A stretch of 64,000 nucleotides of DNA from Phaeospirillum tilakii. Lineage in GTDB: Bacteria > Pseudomonadota > Alphaproteobacteria > Rhodospirillales > Magnetospirillaceae. Location: assembly GCF_042683125.1 (NCBI RefSeq), contig NZ_JBHUIY010000006.1, forward strand, positions 62,001 through 126,000. The letters are read 5' to 3'. This document shows, in pieces, positions 36,598 to 45,832 of the stretch (the first letter of the stretch is position 1; each line of letters opens with the position of its first letter). The position numbers and the translations under genes were made by a program. The notes under the pieces are model-generated. The model ran no database searches, was not told where the DNA came from, and saw only the letters and a list, made by a program, of their open reading frames with translations.

Positions 36598-37524
36598 GTG
36601 GAAGATTCCCTGCGTCAGAGACTGAGCCAGCCGGCCCGCACGATCACCCTCGAACAAGCCCTCGCGATCTGGCACGTCGTTGACGTTTCGGTACGCTGCC
36701 GTGGCGTCGGGAGCTGGGCGCAAGATCCACGCCTGCCCGCCCGCCTTCGCGGCGCCCTGGGACGGCAACTGACCGAAAGCGCCTCGCCGGAAGCCCGAGC
36801 CGGCCAGCCCTGCCCCTGGTGGCCGCCCTGCGCTCTCGACCTGTTGTTCGGCCAACATGGCAAAGTGACCGGAGGGATCGAAATCCCCAAGCCCTATGTC
36901 GTTGCCGCCAGGGCCGACGGAACCGATCTGGTGGCAAGCGTGACGCTGTTCGGTCTGGCCGCCGACTGGGCCGGATCCGTCGCCGATGCCCTGGTGCGGG
37001 GCCTGCGTCAGGGGATCAACGAGGCCGATGCCGACCGGGCGCGGTATCGGTCGCTGGAGGTCATCGACCGCACCATCGCCGTCGGCACCGGCCCGGAGCC
37101 GTTCACCCCCGACAGCGGAACGATCCTGCTGGTCACGCTGGAAACGCCACTGTCGATCCGCAGCGGCGACACCATTCGCTCGCCTGATTTCGGCGATCTG
37201 GTCTCATCCCTCACCTCCCGGGTCCAGGGACTGGCGCGGTGGCATGACGCGGCCCTCACCGCCGACTGGCCGGACCTGATCCGGCAAGGGCGCACCCTGC
37301 CCCGCCATGACATCGCCCGCACCGCCCCCCTCCTGTGGCAACGGGGCTCGACCCGACAGGATCGGGCGTTTAGGGTGGGCGGCGGACGCGGGCAATGGCT
37401 GGTCGATACGCCCTCCCCCGACCTGATGGCCCTCCTGCTGCTTGGCCAGACCACCGGGGCCGGCGGCCGCACCACCCTCGGTCTGGGCCGTTTCCGGATC
37501 GATCTGGTGTCAGAGCCGACCTGA
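36598..37524 (+). CDS. cas6: Cas6-like CRISPR RNA endoribonuclease
   Basis: The frame is open far upstream, but the GTG at 36598 gives a 308-residue protein of normal size. The C-terminal GAGGRTTLGLGRFRIDLV is the glycine-rich loop of the Cas6 family, and the PFTPDSGTILLVTLETPLSI and RSPDFGDLVSSLTSRVQGL segments fit the second ferredoxin-like half. Cas6 cuts pre-crRNA within repeats. It lies beside array 1, and its role for all three arrays is suggested by their common hairpin. A histidine candidate for catalysis is not obvious from reading alone. Confidence 0.82.
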   Translation: MEDSLRQRLSQPARTITLEQALAIWHVVDVSVRCRGVGSWAQDPRLPARLRGALGRQLTESASPEARAGQPCPWWPPCALDLLFGQHGKVTGGIEIPKPYVVAARADGTDLVASVTLFGLAADWAGSVADALVRGLRQGINEADADRARYRSLEVIDRTIAVGTGPEPFTPDSGTILLVTLETPLSIRSGDTIRSPDFGDLVSSLTSRVQGLARWHDAALTADWPDLIRQGRTLPRHDIARTAPLLWQRGSTRQDRAFRVGGGRGQWLVDTPSPDLMALLLLGQTTGAGGRTTLGLGRFRIDLVSEPT

Positions 37525-37601
37525 CACCACACGGCTTCGCATCGGCGCGCCCCTCGCGTCACCCACAACACCGGCGAGCCGGCCAAACCTCAGATCAGCC
37601 A

Positions 37602-38776
37602 ACTGCACTCCGCTCCCATGCGCGGAAAACGCCCGATGGTTCCCGGATCGACGGTGCCCGTTCATCGGCGTGTTTCAATCCGCTCCCATGCGCGGAAAAC
37701 GCCATGGTCGGCGCGCTGAGCAAGGCGCTCCCCGCCGTTTCAATCCGCTCCCACGCGCGGAAAACGCCATCACCCGCTGCGAGACGGTCCACCTTGCCCG
37801 CGTTTCAATCCGCTCCCACGCGCGAAAAACGCCAAGACCGCCTGAGTGATATCCCCCGGCCGGTTCTTCGTTTCAATCCGCTCCCACGCGCGGAAAACGC
37901 CAGAAATCGGCCGCGTCAGAATTTGACCAGACACTGTTTCAATCCGCTCCCACGCGCGGAAAACGCCGAGGGCAGTCAGAGCGTGGTCGGCTTGAAGGTG
38001 GAGTTTCAATCCGCTCCCACGCGCGGAAAACGCCGCCGGTGGAAGGACAGATGGTCGCTACCGAGATGGCGTTTCAATCCGCTCCCACGCGCGGAAAACG
38101 CCTTTGTTTCGGGTCATTTCAAGGTACGGCAAAGCGGAGGTTTCAATCCGCTCCCACGCGCGGAAAACGCCACAAACCGAGGTCGAAACTCTGCTGCGTC
38201 AGGCCGGGGTTTCAATCCGCTCCCACGCGCGGAAAACGCCACTCACGGTCCTTCGCGAATTTCGCGATGTCTTCATGTTTCAATCCGCTCCCACGCGCGG
38301 AAAACGCCACGCGACATGAACTTCAGATGCCCCATCACGGGCGTTTCAATCCGCTCCCACGCGCGGAAAACGCCGATCATGGGCGGCGAGGAAAAGAAGG
38401 GGACGTGGGTTTCAATCCGCTCCCACGCGCGGAAAACGCCACCAGGGGCGGCCCCACCCCCCGGCCCCCGCCCCGTGTTTCAATCCGCTCCCACGCGCGG
38501 AAAACGCCTTGCGGTGGCGAACCTCTCGGAGGACCTCAACAAGGTTTCAATCCGCTCCCACGCGCGGAAAACGCCTCAACCAACGAGTTTCATTGGGTCG
38601 CGCGTCGATGTTTCAATCCGCTCCCACGCGCGGAAAACGCGTCAGGTCGCATACCTGGACCATCGAGTCATTCGGCGTTTCAATCCGCTCCCACGCGCGG
38701 AAAACGCTGTCGGAACTGGCCTATATCGAGATGCAGTCCCGGCTGTTTCAATCCGCTCCCACGCGCGGAAAACGCT
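37602..38776 (-). CRISPR. CRISPR array 1: 18 repeats of 32 bp, 17 spacers
   Basis: On the plus strand repeats read GTTTCAATCCGCTCCC, then ACGC and GCGGAAAACGCC. Spacers are 33-38 bp. The first copy at 37602 is degenerate, and the second and fourth have single changes, which marks the left as the old end. Read on the minus strand the repeat ends in ATTGAAAC, the usual 8-nt crRNA tag, so transcription is most likely leftward from a leader at the right. The three right-most repeats lack the final C of the others. Bases 37525-37601 after cas6 hold nothing else. Confidence 0.97.
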
Positions 38777-38969
38777 CCCTTTTTTCAAGGTTATTGTGAA
38801 ACAAGGAGAATTCCTGGTCAATCCGCGAACCGACCCCGCAGAAAGTACCCAGAGCCGCAAATCGACGACCCCCAGAAATATTCCCATTGAAAAAATTTGG
38901 TTTTTTTCAGGTGCGAACCTCCCTGGGACCATACGCACGCTACCGGTTCGCACCAGCGGAACCGATGCC
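38777..38969 (-). promoter_or_regulatory. Leader region of array 1, with an inverted repeat
   Basis: This AT-rich stretch between the newest end of array 1 and the RAMP gene has an inverted repeat GGTGCGAACC (38910) / GGTTCGCACC (38945) separated by 25 bases, next to a T-rich run. It lacks the ACCCCGTGGAA motif found in the other two leaders; a weak match to GATTGAC-AGG occurs near 38817. It may serve as both leader and end of the cas operon. Confidence 0.5.
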
Positions 38970-41159
38970 CTACCGCGAGGGTTTCGGTGCCAGCAGCCGA
39001 TCCTCGGCGAAGCCATGGCAGACGGGAGTGTTCCCCTTGATCCGTTGCACCGCCCGACGAAGCGCCGAGAACTTTTCCGGGGCAGGCAGGTAATCAAGCC
39101 CGTCGGCCACCGCACCGGGGCGCGAGCAGGTCAGGAAATCCTCGATCGGCTGGCTATCCCGCCATTCATTACCACCCATCCGGGCTTCGAATGCTTTCAG
39201 AAAGGGGGAAAGGTCCGCGATCGGTTCGGCGGGCGCGCCGGGACGGTTGGCGCGCAGGGTCAGGGCGACGCGGTCCACCCGGATCTGCCCGGCGCCGAAC
39301 GGCTTGGCCCGGCCGAGCATGTGGCGGTATTTCTCCTGCTCCCCTCCATGAGTCAGGGCCCACAGCACCGCGCCGATTTCTTCCCGGCCGACATTGTGCA
39401 GGCGGATGGTGCTGGTGAAGGAAAATTCTTTCCGCCCCTGGTCCGGCACCAGAAAACGCAGCCTAGTCTGGATATTGGGGTTGTCGCCCTGGGCGCGGTT
39501 CGGGGTGTTGTTTCGGATGTTTTCGATCTGGCGCCTCAGCATCGGTTCGATCGTCGTGCAGGAGGCCCCGCCGTCATAACGTGGCAGATAACGTTTCCGC
39601 CCCGCCAGCCGGGCCTCGCTATCGCTGTAATCCTTGAGAGGCCCGGCGAGGTAGAACGGAGCAAAGGACGGACGCGGCGCCATCATCACCGTGGTCATGA
39701 GGGGGCCAACCTTGACCGGCGTGGTTTTGCTGTCGATCGTGCCGAACGAGAACGCCACCTTGCCCTTGCGGGCGATTGAGCGGGGTTGCTCATCCCCGCC
39801 CTCGAACTGGTCACCTTCGAGCACGTAACCGAACAGGGTTTCGACCAGATCGAGGTTGGAAACTCCGTCCTTGGTACGAATCGGCCGGGTGGCGTGATCC
39901 TTGCTCCGCGCCCGGATCTCGCCGAGCGAATAGCGGTGCGGCACCTTGAACAGCCGGGTCAGGCCGAACGCGAAATTATCGCCCTGTTGCTCCAGGGAGC
40001 CGACATAGAACACCGGCACCCGTTTTCCGGCCTTGAGGGTGGCTTGAAGTTTTTTCCAGGTGCCATCCGGTTCGCTCTTGTTCTTGGCCGGCTTGGAATA
40101 CATCCGCCGGAACTGGCGAAAGCTGTCTTCAGACAACTTCCATTCCTTTCCCACCGGACCATGAAATACATATTCGACTTTCTTCCCGTTTTTCCCGCCC
40201 TTTCCAGGAATCTTGTCGGAAAAAACCAGCACGCCTTCAATCGTACCATGCGGGTCGATCCGCACAGCATCCTTGTTATTATGCACCACCCTCGATGAAA
40301 ACCGAAATAACTTGCCAAAATCATATATATCGCCGTCCAGCATCCCAAACTTCTGATACTTATCCTTCAGATCTAGTTGCACCCACTGCTCACGGTCGCC
40401 GAATTTTTCATTTTCTTCGATCAGGATCTGCGACCACTGACAGGGGGTGATGCGATAGATATCCCGTATCGGTTCGCCGTTTTCTTCCGGTTCTTTCCGG
40501 AGCGACAACCATCCCGCCTTCACCTCCGTGACCTTGCCGACCGGGTAACGGCTGTTCTCTCCGGCATAGTCGGGATGGAGGAAGTCGCGCAGGCCATAAC
40601 GGCGATGGGCATTAAGGTGGGACAGCCGGCCGAAGGTGATGATTTCTAGCACCGCCCGCAGCATCCCGCGCAACGACGCCCCCGGCACCACCCAGTTTCC
40701 CTCGCCAAACGCCATCGGCACGACCACGCTGGATTCGTCCTTGCCCTCCTGCTGACCGATCAGCAACGGCGTCTCCGCCGTCCAGGTCACCTCGATCCGG
40801 CCGCAATAGCCATCGGAACGCGGCTTGTCGAGCGGGGCGCGTTCCGTCTCCGTGGCCAGTTCGACCCGGTCGTTGAGCGCGACGAACCGGAACGGCGCCG
40901 AGGGAGACGGCGCTTTATGACATTGGCGATCACCCGGCTTCTCGTTCTCTCTCCCTCTGTTCCCGGGCCGATCCGCCCATTGCGACGGCCGGGGCGAGGC
41001 CACATTGCGTTGCTCGTGTTCCAACGCCGCGATCACCGCGTTGACCTGATCCTCGTCATACCCCTGTTCGACCATCTTCTCGAACACGTCTTCCCAACTG
41101 AAGCCGGGATTGGCCTGTTTGATCTCCAGGGCCCGGGCTCTGATGTCCGCGTCGGTCAT
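38970..41159 (-). CDS. Large type III RAMP protein (TIGR03986-like)
   Basis: The start at 41159 overlaps the stop of the preceding gene and gives 729 residues. An N-terminal helical stretch (about 1-35) is followed by a charged linker and then RAMP segments: GRIEVTWTAETPLLIGQQEG, NWVVPGASLRGMLRAVLEII, later FAFGLTRLFKVPHRYSLGEI and FGAGQIRVDRVALTLR. This is the pattern of the TIGR03986 family of CRISPR RAMP proteins. With two or more Cas7-like folds it would form part of the backbone that holds crRNA. It is last in the cas10 operon. Several charged inserts make it larger than typical Cas7 subunits. Confidence 0.8.
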   Translation of the reverse strand: MTDADIRARALEIKQANPGFSWEDVFEKMVEQGYDEDQVNAVIAALEHEQRNVASPRPSQWADRPGNRGRENEKPGDRQCHKAPSPSAPFRFVALNDRVELATETERAPLDKPRSDGYCGRIEVTWTAETPLLIGQQEGKDESSVVVPMAFGEGNWVVPGASLRGMLRAVLEIITFGRLSHLNAHRRYGLRDFLHPDYAGENSRYPVGKVTEVKAGWLSLRKEPEENGEPIRDIYRITPCQWSQILIEENEKFGDREQWVQLDLKDKYQKFGMLDGDIYDFGKLFRFSSRVVHNNKDAVRIDPHGTIEGVLVFSDKIPGKGGKNGKKVEYVFHGPVGKEWKLSEDSFRQFRRMYSKPAKNKSEPDGTWKKLQATLKAGKRVPVFYVGSLEQQGDNFAFGLTRLFKVPHRYSLGEIRARSKDHATRPIRTKDGVSNLDLVETLFGYVLEGDQFEGGDEQPRSIARKGKVAFSFGTIDSKTTPVKVGPLMTTVMMAPRPSFAPFYLAGPLKDYSDSEARLAGRKRYLPRYDGGASCTTIEPMLRRQIENIRNNTPNRAQGDNPNIQTRLRFLVPDQGRKEFSFTSTIRLHNVGREEIGAVLWALTHGGEQEKYRHMLGRAKPFGAGQIRVDRVALTLRANRPGAPAEPIADLSPFLKAFEARMGGNEWRDSQPIEDFLTCSRPGAVADGLDYLPAPEKFSALRRAVQRIKGNTPVCHGFAEDRLLAPKPSR

Positions 41160-42454
41160 TGCCTGTCCTCCCGGGTCACGGTGAACCAGCCGAATCCCTT
41201 GTTGGTGCCGTGGCCCAGCATCAGCCCCTCTTCCACGGCATCGGCGATCAGCCGCTCGCACAGGGCGCGGTCGGCCTCCGTGCAGCGCGCGGACTCTTCC
41301 AGCCGCTCGGCCTCGGTGCAACGCCCGGTCTCGTCCAGCCGCAGCCAGACCTCATAGTCGCAGCCGACAAAGACGGTGGTGGTGAACAGCGCCCCGTCAA
41401 GCGGCGCCTGGGAAAAGGAATCGAGCGCCACCGAGGTGATGTCGAACTTCTGCCCCGGCGCGCGGGTTTCGATCCGCTCGACCGCCAGCAAGCCGCGCCA
41501 GCCATTGACCCCGAACAGCCGCTCCACCGGGGTCAAGGTCGTCTCGCCGGCCCGATAGATCCGGTCACGATCGTCCACCTTGTCGGGATTGGCGCCGGTG
41601 TCGATCGCCGCCAGCCACGCCGCCCGCGCCCGCAACACCCCGAGCAATTGGGTCGGCCGCAACACCGGCCGCCCGTCCCCATCGAGCAAAGGTTGCAGCT
41701 TCTCCGGCTCGTCGTCCTCGTCACGGTTTTTCTGGCGCTGACGCTTCGAGGAATCGAGCGTCAGATAAGGGCCGGAACAATGCAGCCTCAGCACAATCGG
41801 TTTGGTCCGCGCCGGGGGCGGGGCCAGCCCGTCCAGTCCCTCCACCGTTTCCGGCCGCAGCCACAGCCGGCCATACCCATCGCTTTGACCATGGCCGACC
41901 ATCAGCCCGGCCGGATCGGTCAGTGCCCCCAACACCCTCCTCAGCAGATCCAGCCGCCCCGGATCGGGCCGCAGCAGGATCAGCCGCAGGCCGAACCGGC
42001 TGCCCGGCGCCACCTGCTCGACGTGAAACAGCTTGGCATCGTCGGCGGTGCCGGTGGCGCGATCGATCCGAGTGCGGGCGTCGATGAAGATCCCGGTCTC
42101 GCCATTGCCCTGGGGCAACTTTTCCGCCCCCGGCCCGGGCGCCAGCAACAGCGCGGCCCGCACCAGCAGCCAGCCGCCGGACCCGGGTTCCTCCTCGCTG
42201 CGTGGTGCGATGCGAGGTGAACCGAACAGCGCCGTCACCGCCGCCGCGTCGGCCAGCCCCTCGGCCACCCGGCGCAGCAGCCCCTTGAGGGTCGAGCCGG
42301 GCAGACAGGGCTTGCCCTCGAAATCGCGGATCACCTCCGCCATCGTGGCCGTCTCGCCGTCGGTGCGGGTGAAACTCCCCCGCTCGCCGCTGCCGACATG
42401 CAGCGGCGCCAGGGTTTCCAGCACGCCGGAAATCTCGAACCGAACCTCAGGCAT
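41156..42454 (-). CDS. Type III RAMP protein with two Cas7-like domains
   Basis: The start at 42454 gives 432 residues. The first domain has FEISGVLETLAPLHVGSGER, KPCLPGSTLKGLLRRVAEGL and ends VGHGQSDGYGRLWLRP; the second has IVLRLHCSGPYLTLD, LRPTQLLGVLRARAAWLAAI and ends LGHGTNKGFGWFTVTRE. The PGSTLKGLLR and glycine-rich end motifs are typical of Csm3/Cmr4-type Cas7 proteins, so one chain probably stands in for two backbone subunits. A conserved Asp for target RNA cleavage could be D29 or D53 regions but cannot be assigned. It overlaps both neighbours. Confidence 0.82.
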   Translation of the reverse strand: MPEVRFEISGVLETLAPLHVGSGERGSFTRTDGETATMAEVIRDFEGKPCLPGSTLKGLLRRVAEGLADAAAVTALFGSPRIAPRSEEEPGSGGWLLVRAALLLAPGPGAEKLPQGNGETGIFIDARTRIDRATGTADDAKLFHVEQVAPGSRFGLRLILLRPDPGRLDLLRRVLGALTDPAGLMVGHGQSDGYGRLWLRPETVEGLDGLAPPPARTKPIVLRLHCSGPYLTLDSSKRQRQKNRDEDDEPEKLQPLLDGDGRPVLRPTQLLGVLRARAAWLAAIDTGANPDKVDDRDRIYRAGETTLTPVERLFGVNGWRGLLAVERIETRAPGQKFDITSVALDSFSQAPLDGALFTTTVFVGCDYEVWLRLDETGRCTEAERLEESARCTEADRALCERLIADAVEEGLMLGHGTNKGFGWFTVTREDRQ

Positions 42455-44120
42455 TGGCGCCCCCCGGCAGCAAATCGGCATGATCGACCACGCCAAGATC
42501 GAACGCGCCGAAGCCGTTTTCCGGCACGAACGGGCAGGTCTGCCACGTCGCCTCGGCCAGCCAGTCCGGCAACGGCAACCCGCTGCGGCGCAGCGCGGCA
42601 TAGGTGGCGGGATCGCCCCCTTCCAGCAGGAACACCGCCCCCGGCTCGGTCAGCAGGAACGGGTAATAAACGGTGCGGCGTGCCTTCTTCGCCTGCCATC
42701 CCCCCGCCAGACGCTGGGTGGCGAAGAAGGTCACCAGCCGCGCCCCCGGCACCGCCCGCGCCCAATAGGCGCCATAATCGGCCATCAGGTCGGGATCGGC
42801 ATACAGTCGCTGCGGATCGCCATTGAGCAACGCCGGGGTCCGCAAGGTGACCGCCCAGCCCGCCCCGGAGCGCACCGGCTCGGGCGGCGGCTCGGCGGGG
42901 GCGGTCAACGTGATCTTAGCCCGGGCGTCGGTCTTGCCGATCCCGTCCAGCCCCTCTTCCAGCACCGCCAGCAGCAAAGCGAACGCCGCCGGATCGGCGC
43001 CGTTGCGCTCGATCTCGGCCTGCCAGCACCGCTTGCCGGGGATCAGGGCGGAATAGGAGAACAATTGACTTTCACTCGATTGACCGGTCTCCCGATCGAT
43101 CGCGGTGCGGGTCCGGGTGAGAAAGTCGAACGCCACCTCCGCCGGCCACCCCAGGTGCTCGCGGACCGCATCCACCTCCGCCGCCTTCCAGTCGAGGGCG
43201 AAGCGCGGCGCCTGACCGTTCAGCAACGGCGGCGGCGCGTCGGGTGGCGCCAACAGCAAATCGGCCTCCGCCCCGCCCTGCTCGCCGATCACCAGCGACA
43301 GCGGCAACGGCCGGTGCGACAGCCGCCCGTCCTCCCCCACCGGGAAGGCGTGGCCGATCCGCATCCGGCTCAACGCCTGATCCAGCCCGTCCCAGCCCCC
43401 CCGCCGCACCCGCGCCGCCAGGGCTCCTTTCAGCACCCCGCCGGGGATCACCGCCTGACCCTGGAACACATTGTTGGCAACCCGACGGGCATCGACCAGC
43501 AACGGCCGGTCGAACTGCAAGGTCACCTCGACCCGGTCGCCCAGATCGGCGCGGGGAGCCGGCCGCGACGCCAACGGCCGCGAGGCGACCTGATCGGGCA
43601 CCAAATCGAGCGCCCAATCGACCACCACCCCGAACCCCACCGTCTTGAACGCCCCGACCGCAACGATTCGCTCCAGCGCGGCGCGCAGATCGTCGAACAC
43701 CGTCTCGTCGGCGGCGAACACCACCAGCGGCCCTTCGAACGTCACCACCTGCCCGATCGGCCGGGCCAGTTCGATCGAGAACAGCGCCCCAGCCTGGGCC
43801 GCCCCGGTCGCGTCATCGATCGCCACCCGGGTCAGAATTTGGGGTTCCCCCCCGTCGTCAAGCTGCGCCACCAGATCGCCCAGGATCAGCCCGCCCCGAT
43901 CCGTCTCCTTCTGTCCGAACAACGGCACCGGGTCGCGCCCGATCTCGGCGAAGGCATGGCGCAGATTGCCCCGGATCAACTCGGCCGGCAGCACCACCCG
44001 GTCTTTGGCATCGCGGCATTGGGCGATGTCAATCCCCCAAGCGGCGACGGTCAGGCCGTGCGAGACGAACGGGCTTTCCACCCGGAGACGCAACCGTCTC
44101 TCGAACCGAATCTGGCTCAT
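42447..44120 (-). CDS. Type III RAMP protein, two or three domains
   Basis: The 557-residue protein begins with a RAMP fold (MSQIRFERRLRLRVESPFVS, PAELIRGNLRHAFAEIGRDP, GAFKTVGFGVVVDW), has a second from about 190 (VEVTLQFDRPLLVDARRVAN, VIPGGVLKGALAARVRRGGW, KTDARAKITL) and a further beta-rich part from about 410. The motifs are Cas7/Csm-like. It directly follows cas10 with a four-base overlap and overlaps the next RAMP by eight. It could supply both the Cas5/Cas7-like start and a backbone segment of the complex. Confidence 0.78.
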   Translation of the reverse strand: MSQIRFERRLRLRVESPFVSHGLTVAAWGIDIAQCRDAKDRVVLPAELIRGNLRHAFAEIGRDPVPLFGQKETDRGGLILGDLVAQLDDGGEPQILTRVAIDDATGAAQAGALFSIELARPIGQVVTFEGPLVVFAADETVFDDLRAALERIVAVGAFKTVGFGVVVDWALDLVPDQVASRPLASRPAPRADLGDRVEVTLQFDRPLLVDARRVANNVFQGQAVIPGGVLKGALAARVRRGGWDGLDQALSRMRIGHAFPVGEDGRLSHRPLPLSLVIGEQGGAEADLLLAPPDAPPPLLNGQAPRFALDWKAAEVDAVREHLGWPAEVAFDFLTRTRTAIDRETGQSSESQLFSYSALIPGKRCWQAEIERNGADPAAFALLLAVLEEGLDGIGKTDARAKITLTAPAEPPPEPVRSGAGWAVTLRTPALLNGDPQRLYADPDLMADYGAYWARAVPGARLVTFFATQRLAGGWQAKKARRTVYYPFLLTEPGAVFLLEGGDPATYAALRRSGLPLPDWLAEATWQTCPFVPENGFGAFDLGVVDHADLLPGGANA

Positions 44121-45637
44121 GCCACGTCCCCCGCCGCCGCCGTAACCGGATCAACGTAATCCCACAGCCCGGCGATCGCGGCCAGACGCAGCAGCCGGCC
44201 ATCCGTTGCGTCGGCGACGGGCGGCGGCCCAAGGAGAGTGTCGGCGGTGATCTCTCGATATCCATTGTCGGCAATCACCTGCGCCAGTTCCTTCGCCCGC
44301 GCCGCCACCCCGTTCGAATCGAGGAACCCGCCCTGGTCCCGCGCCGCAAACAGCAGCCGGTACAATTGCGAGCGGGGGAAATGCTTTCGTGCCGTCTTTA
44401 CCGCTTCAATCAGTTTCCCCCATTCCTCGTCACCAAGGGTGAACAGGGCGGAAAACGCGGCCTGATCGGTCACGGTGTGGTTCGGATCGAACCGCCGCCG
44501 GCGCTGACGGTCGAGGTAGCCGTCCGGAATGTCCAGGCTTTCCAGGATTTCGATCTGGAGGGCGCTGCGGCTGCGGTCACCCTTGGCATTGTCGGCCAAT
44601 TGATGGGCCAGGGCGATCATCTGCCGCACCGGAGTCTTGTAGGAGCCGATCACCACCCCGCCGGCATGGGTCAGGCGGTGCCCGCCGATCTTCCACTCCC
44701 GGCTCTGCTTGAAAAAGGCTCCCACCAGCGGCACCGCCAGCCACGCCGGCACCGCCCACAACATCTCGTCGCCGCCCCACACCAGGGTTTCCAGCGGCAG
44801 GCGCGGCGTTTCCGGGTCATCCGGGTCCTCGGCATTGTCCCTGAAGAACCGGGATTCCACCAATCCCCCATTCGGCGCCAGCAGCGCCGCCATCAACCCC
44901 CGGCGCAGCTCCAGCAACGCCTCGGAAAATTGTCGGTCATTCTTCACGTCCTCGCGGATCTTTCCGAACCGGTTGCCGTCGAAATAGATCAACGCCAGCT
45001 TGTCGCGGATCGCCTCGTTGGCGGGGCGCGGCGGCGCGCTCACCAGCCCGAGAAAATCATCGGCCCACCGGGGCCGTAGCCCCGCCGCCAGACCGATCGT
45101 GCTGTGATAGAACGCGTCGCGGTGGCCGCGCCGATATTGCCGGCGGGCCTTGACGCTGGCCGAGACCAGCCCCTCTCGGTCCGCTTCCACCCCCGGCCGC
45201 ACCCGGTCGATCACGCACGGGTCGGTCGCCGTCGCATTGGGCTCCGGCAGCCGCACGGTCAGGGTCTGCACCTGCCGGCGCCGGTTACGGGCCAACACCC
45301 GCTCTTTCGCCCGCTCCTCGTCCGCCCCGATCGGCTCGACATCAACCACGAAACTGAGATGGGAAAACACCACTCCGGACCCGACCAGAAAGCCCCGGGC
45401 AGCCTCGGCCACGTCCTCCGCCGCATCGTCTGACTCGGCCTCGAACCGGAACAGCCCCTGCGACGCCCCGACATAAATCGGCTCCAGCCGAGTTCCCTGC
45501 CTCGCGCCGTGCTGCCTGACCGCCTCGGGCGCGTTGAGCAACGCCAGACTGGCTCCCTGGGTCGCCCCCAGATCCTGGGTGTCATCCAGCGAGGCCGCCA
45601 GATTAACCCCCTCGACCCGCAACAGATACCGCCGCAA
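44117..45637 (-). CDS. cas10: Compact Cas10 with GGDE palm and no HD domain
   Basis: The start is the TTG at 45637, chosen because GAGGAGGGG stands just upstream. The 506-residue protein has a first ferredoxin-like domain (1-105), then a palm domain with LALIYFDGNRFGKI (214-227, Asp220) and VWGGDEMLWAVP, GGDE at 288-291, where most Cas10 proteins have GGDD. There is no HD nuclease domain. The palm could still be a cyclase or nucleotidyl transferase, since GGDE is the active form in diguanylate cyclases. It is first in an operon with three RAMP genes. Confidence 0.8.
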   Translation of the reverse strand: MRRYLLRVEGVNLAASLDDTQDLGATQGASLALLNAPEAVRQHGARQGTRLEPIYVGASQGLFRFEAESDDAAEDVAEAARGFLVGSGVVFSHLSFVVDVEPIGADEERAKERVLARNRRRQVQTLTVRLPEPNATATDPCVIDRVRPGVEADREGLVSASVKARRQYRRGHRDAFYHSTIGLAAGLRPRWADDFLGLVSAPPRPANEAIRDKLALIYFDGNRFGKIREDVKNDRQFSEALLELRRGLMAALLAPNGGLVESRFFRDNAEDPDDPETPRLPLETLVWGGDEMLWAVPAWLAVPLVGAFFKQSREWKIGGHRLTHAGGVVIGSYKTPVRQMIALAHQLADNAKGDRSRSALQIEILESLDIPDGYLDRQRRRRFDPNHTVTDQAAFSALFTLGDEEWGKLIEAVKTARKHFPRSQLYRLLFAARDQGGFLDSNGVAARAKELAQVIADNGYREITADTLLGPPPVADATDGRLLRLAAIAGLWDYVDPVTAAAGDVA

Positions 45638-45743
45638 GCGCCCCTCCTCGACCGAAGGATGTCCTGCGTCTCACGATAACACGCTGAAGAAAGGTGACAA
45701 GTCGAAGTGATTACTGCGGATAGGAGGCGTGACTGCCGGAAAC

Positions 45744-45786
45744 GTGGGCTCCGCCCACACCCGCCAAGGGCCGAGGGCCCTTGGAA
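45744..45786. repeat. Palindromic intergenic repeat inside the island
   Basis: GTGGGCTCCGCCCAC, ACCCG, then CCAAGGGCC/GGGCCCTTGG match the chromosomal copies at 33172 and 62945. It lies between the cas10 start and array 2. The remaining bases of 45638-45832 probably hold the cas10 promoter. Confidence 0.65.
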
Positions 45787-45832
45787 CCTGTCAATGGCCA
45801 TCTCGGGATGGGCCGCGCCCCTCGGCATCAGC

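Noticed and set aside
37395..38890. Open frames that run through CRISPR array 1 and give repeated peptides
   Set aside because: The repeats lack stops in several frames, so the repeated peptides are simply translated CRISPR repeats. The same applies to arrays 2 and 3.
38970..44120. A type III-A Csm or III-B Cmr gene set
   Set aside because: No small subunit, no separate Csm2/Cmr5-like gene, multidomain RAMP proteins and an HD-less Cas10 do not fit the standard layouts, so I gave no csm or cmr symbols.
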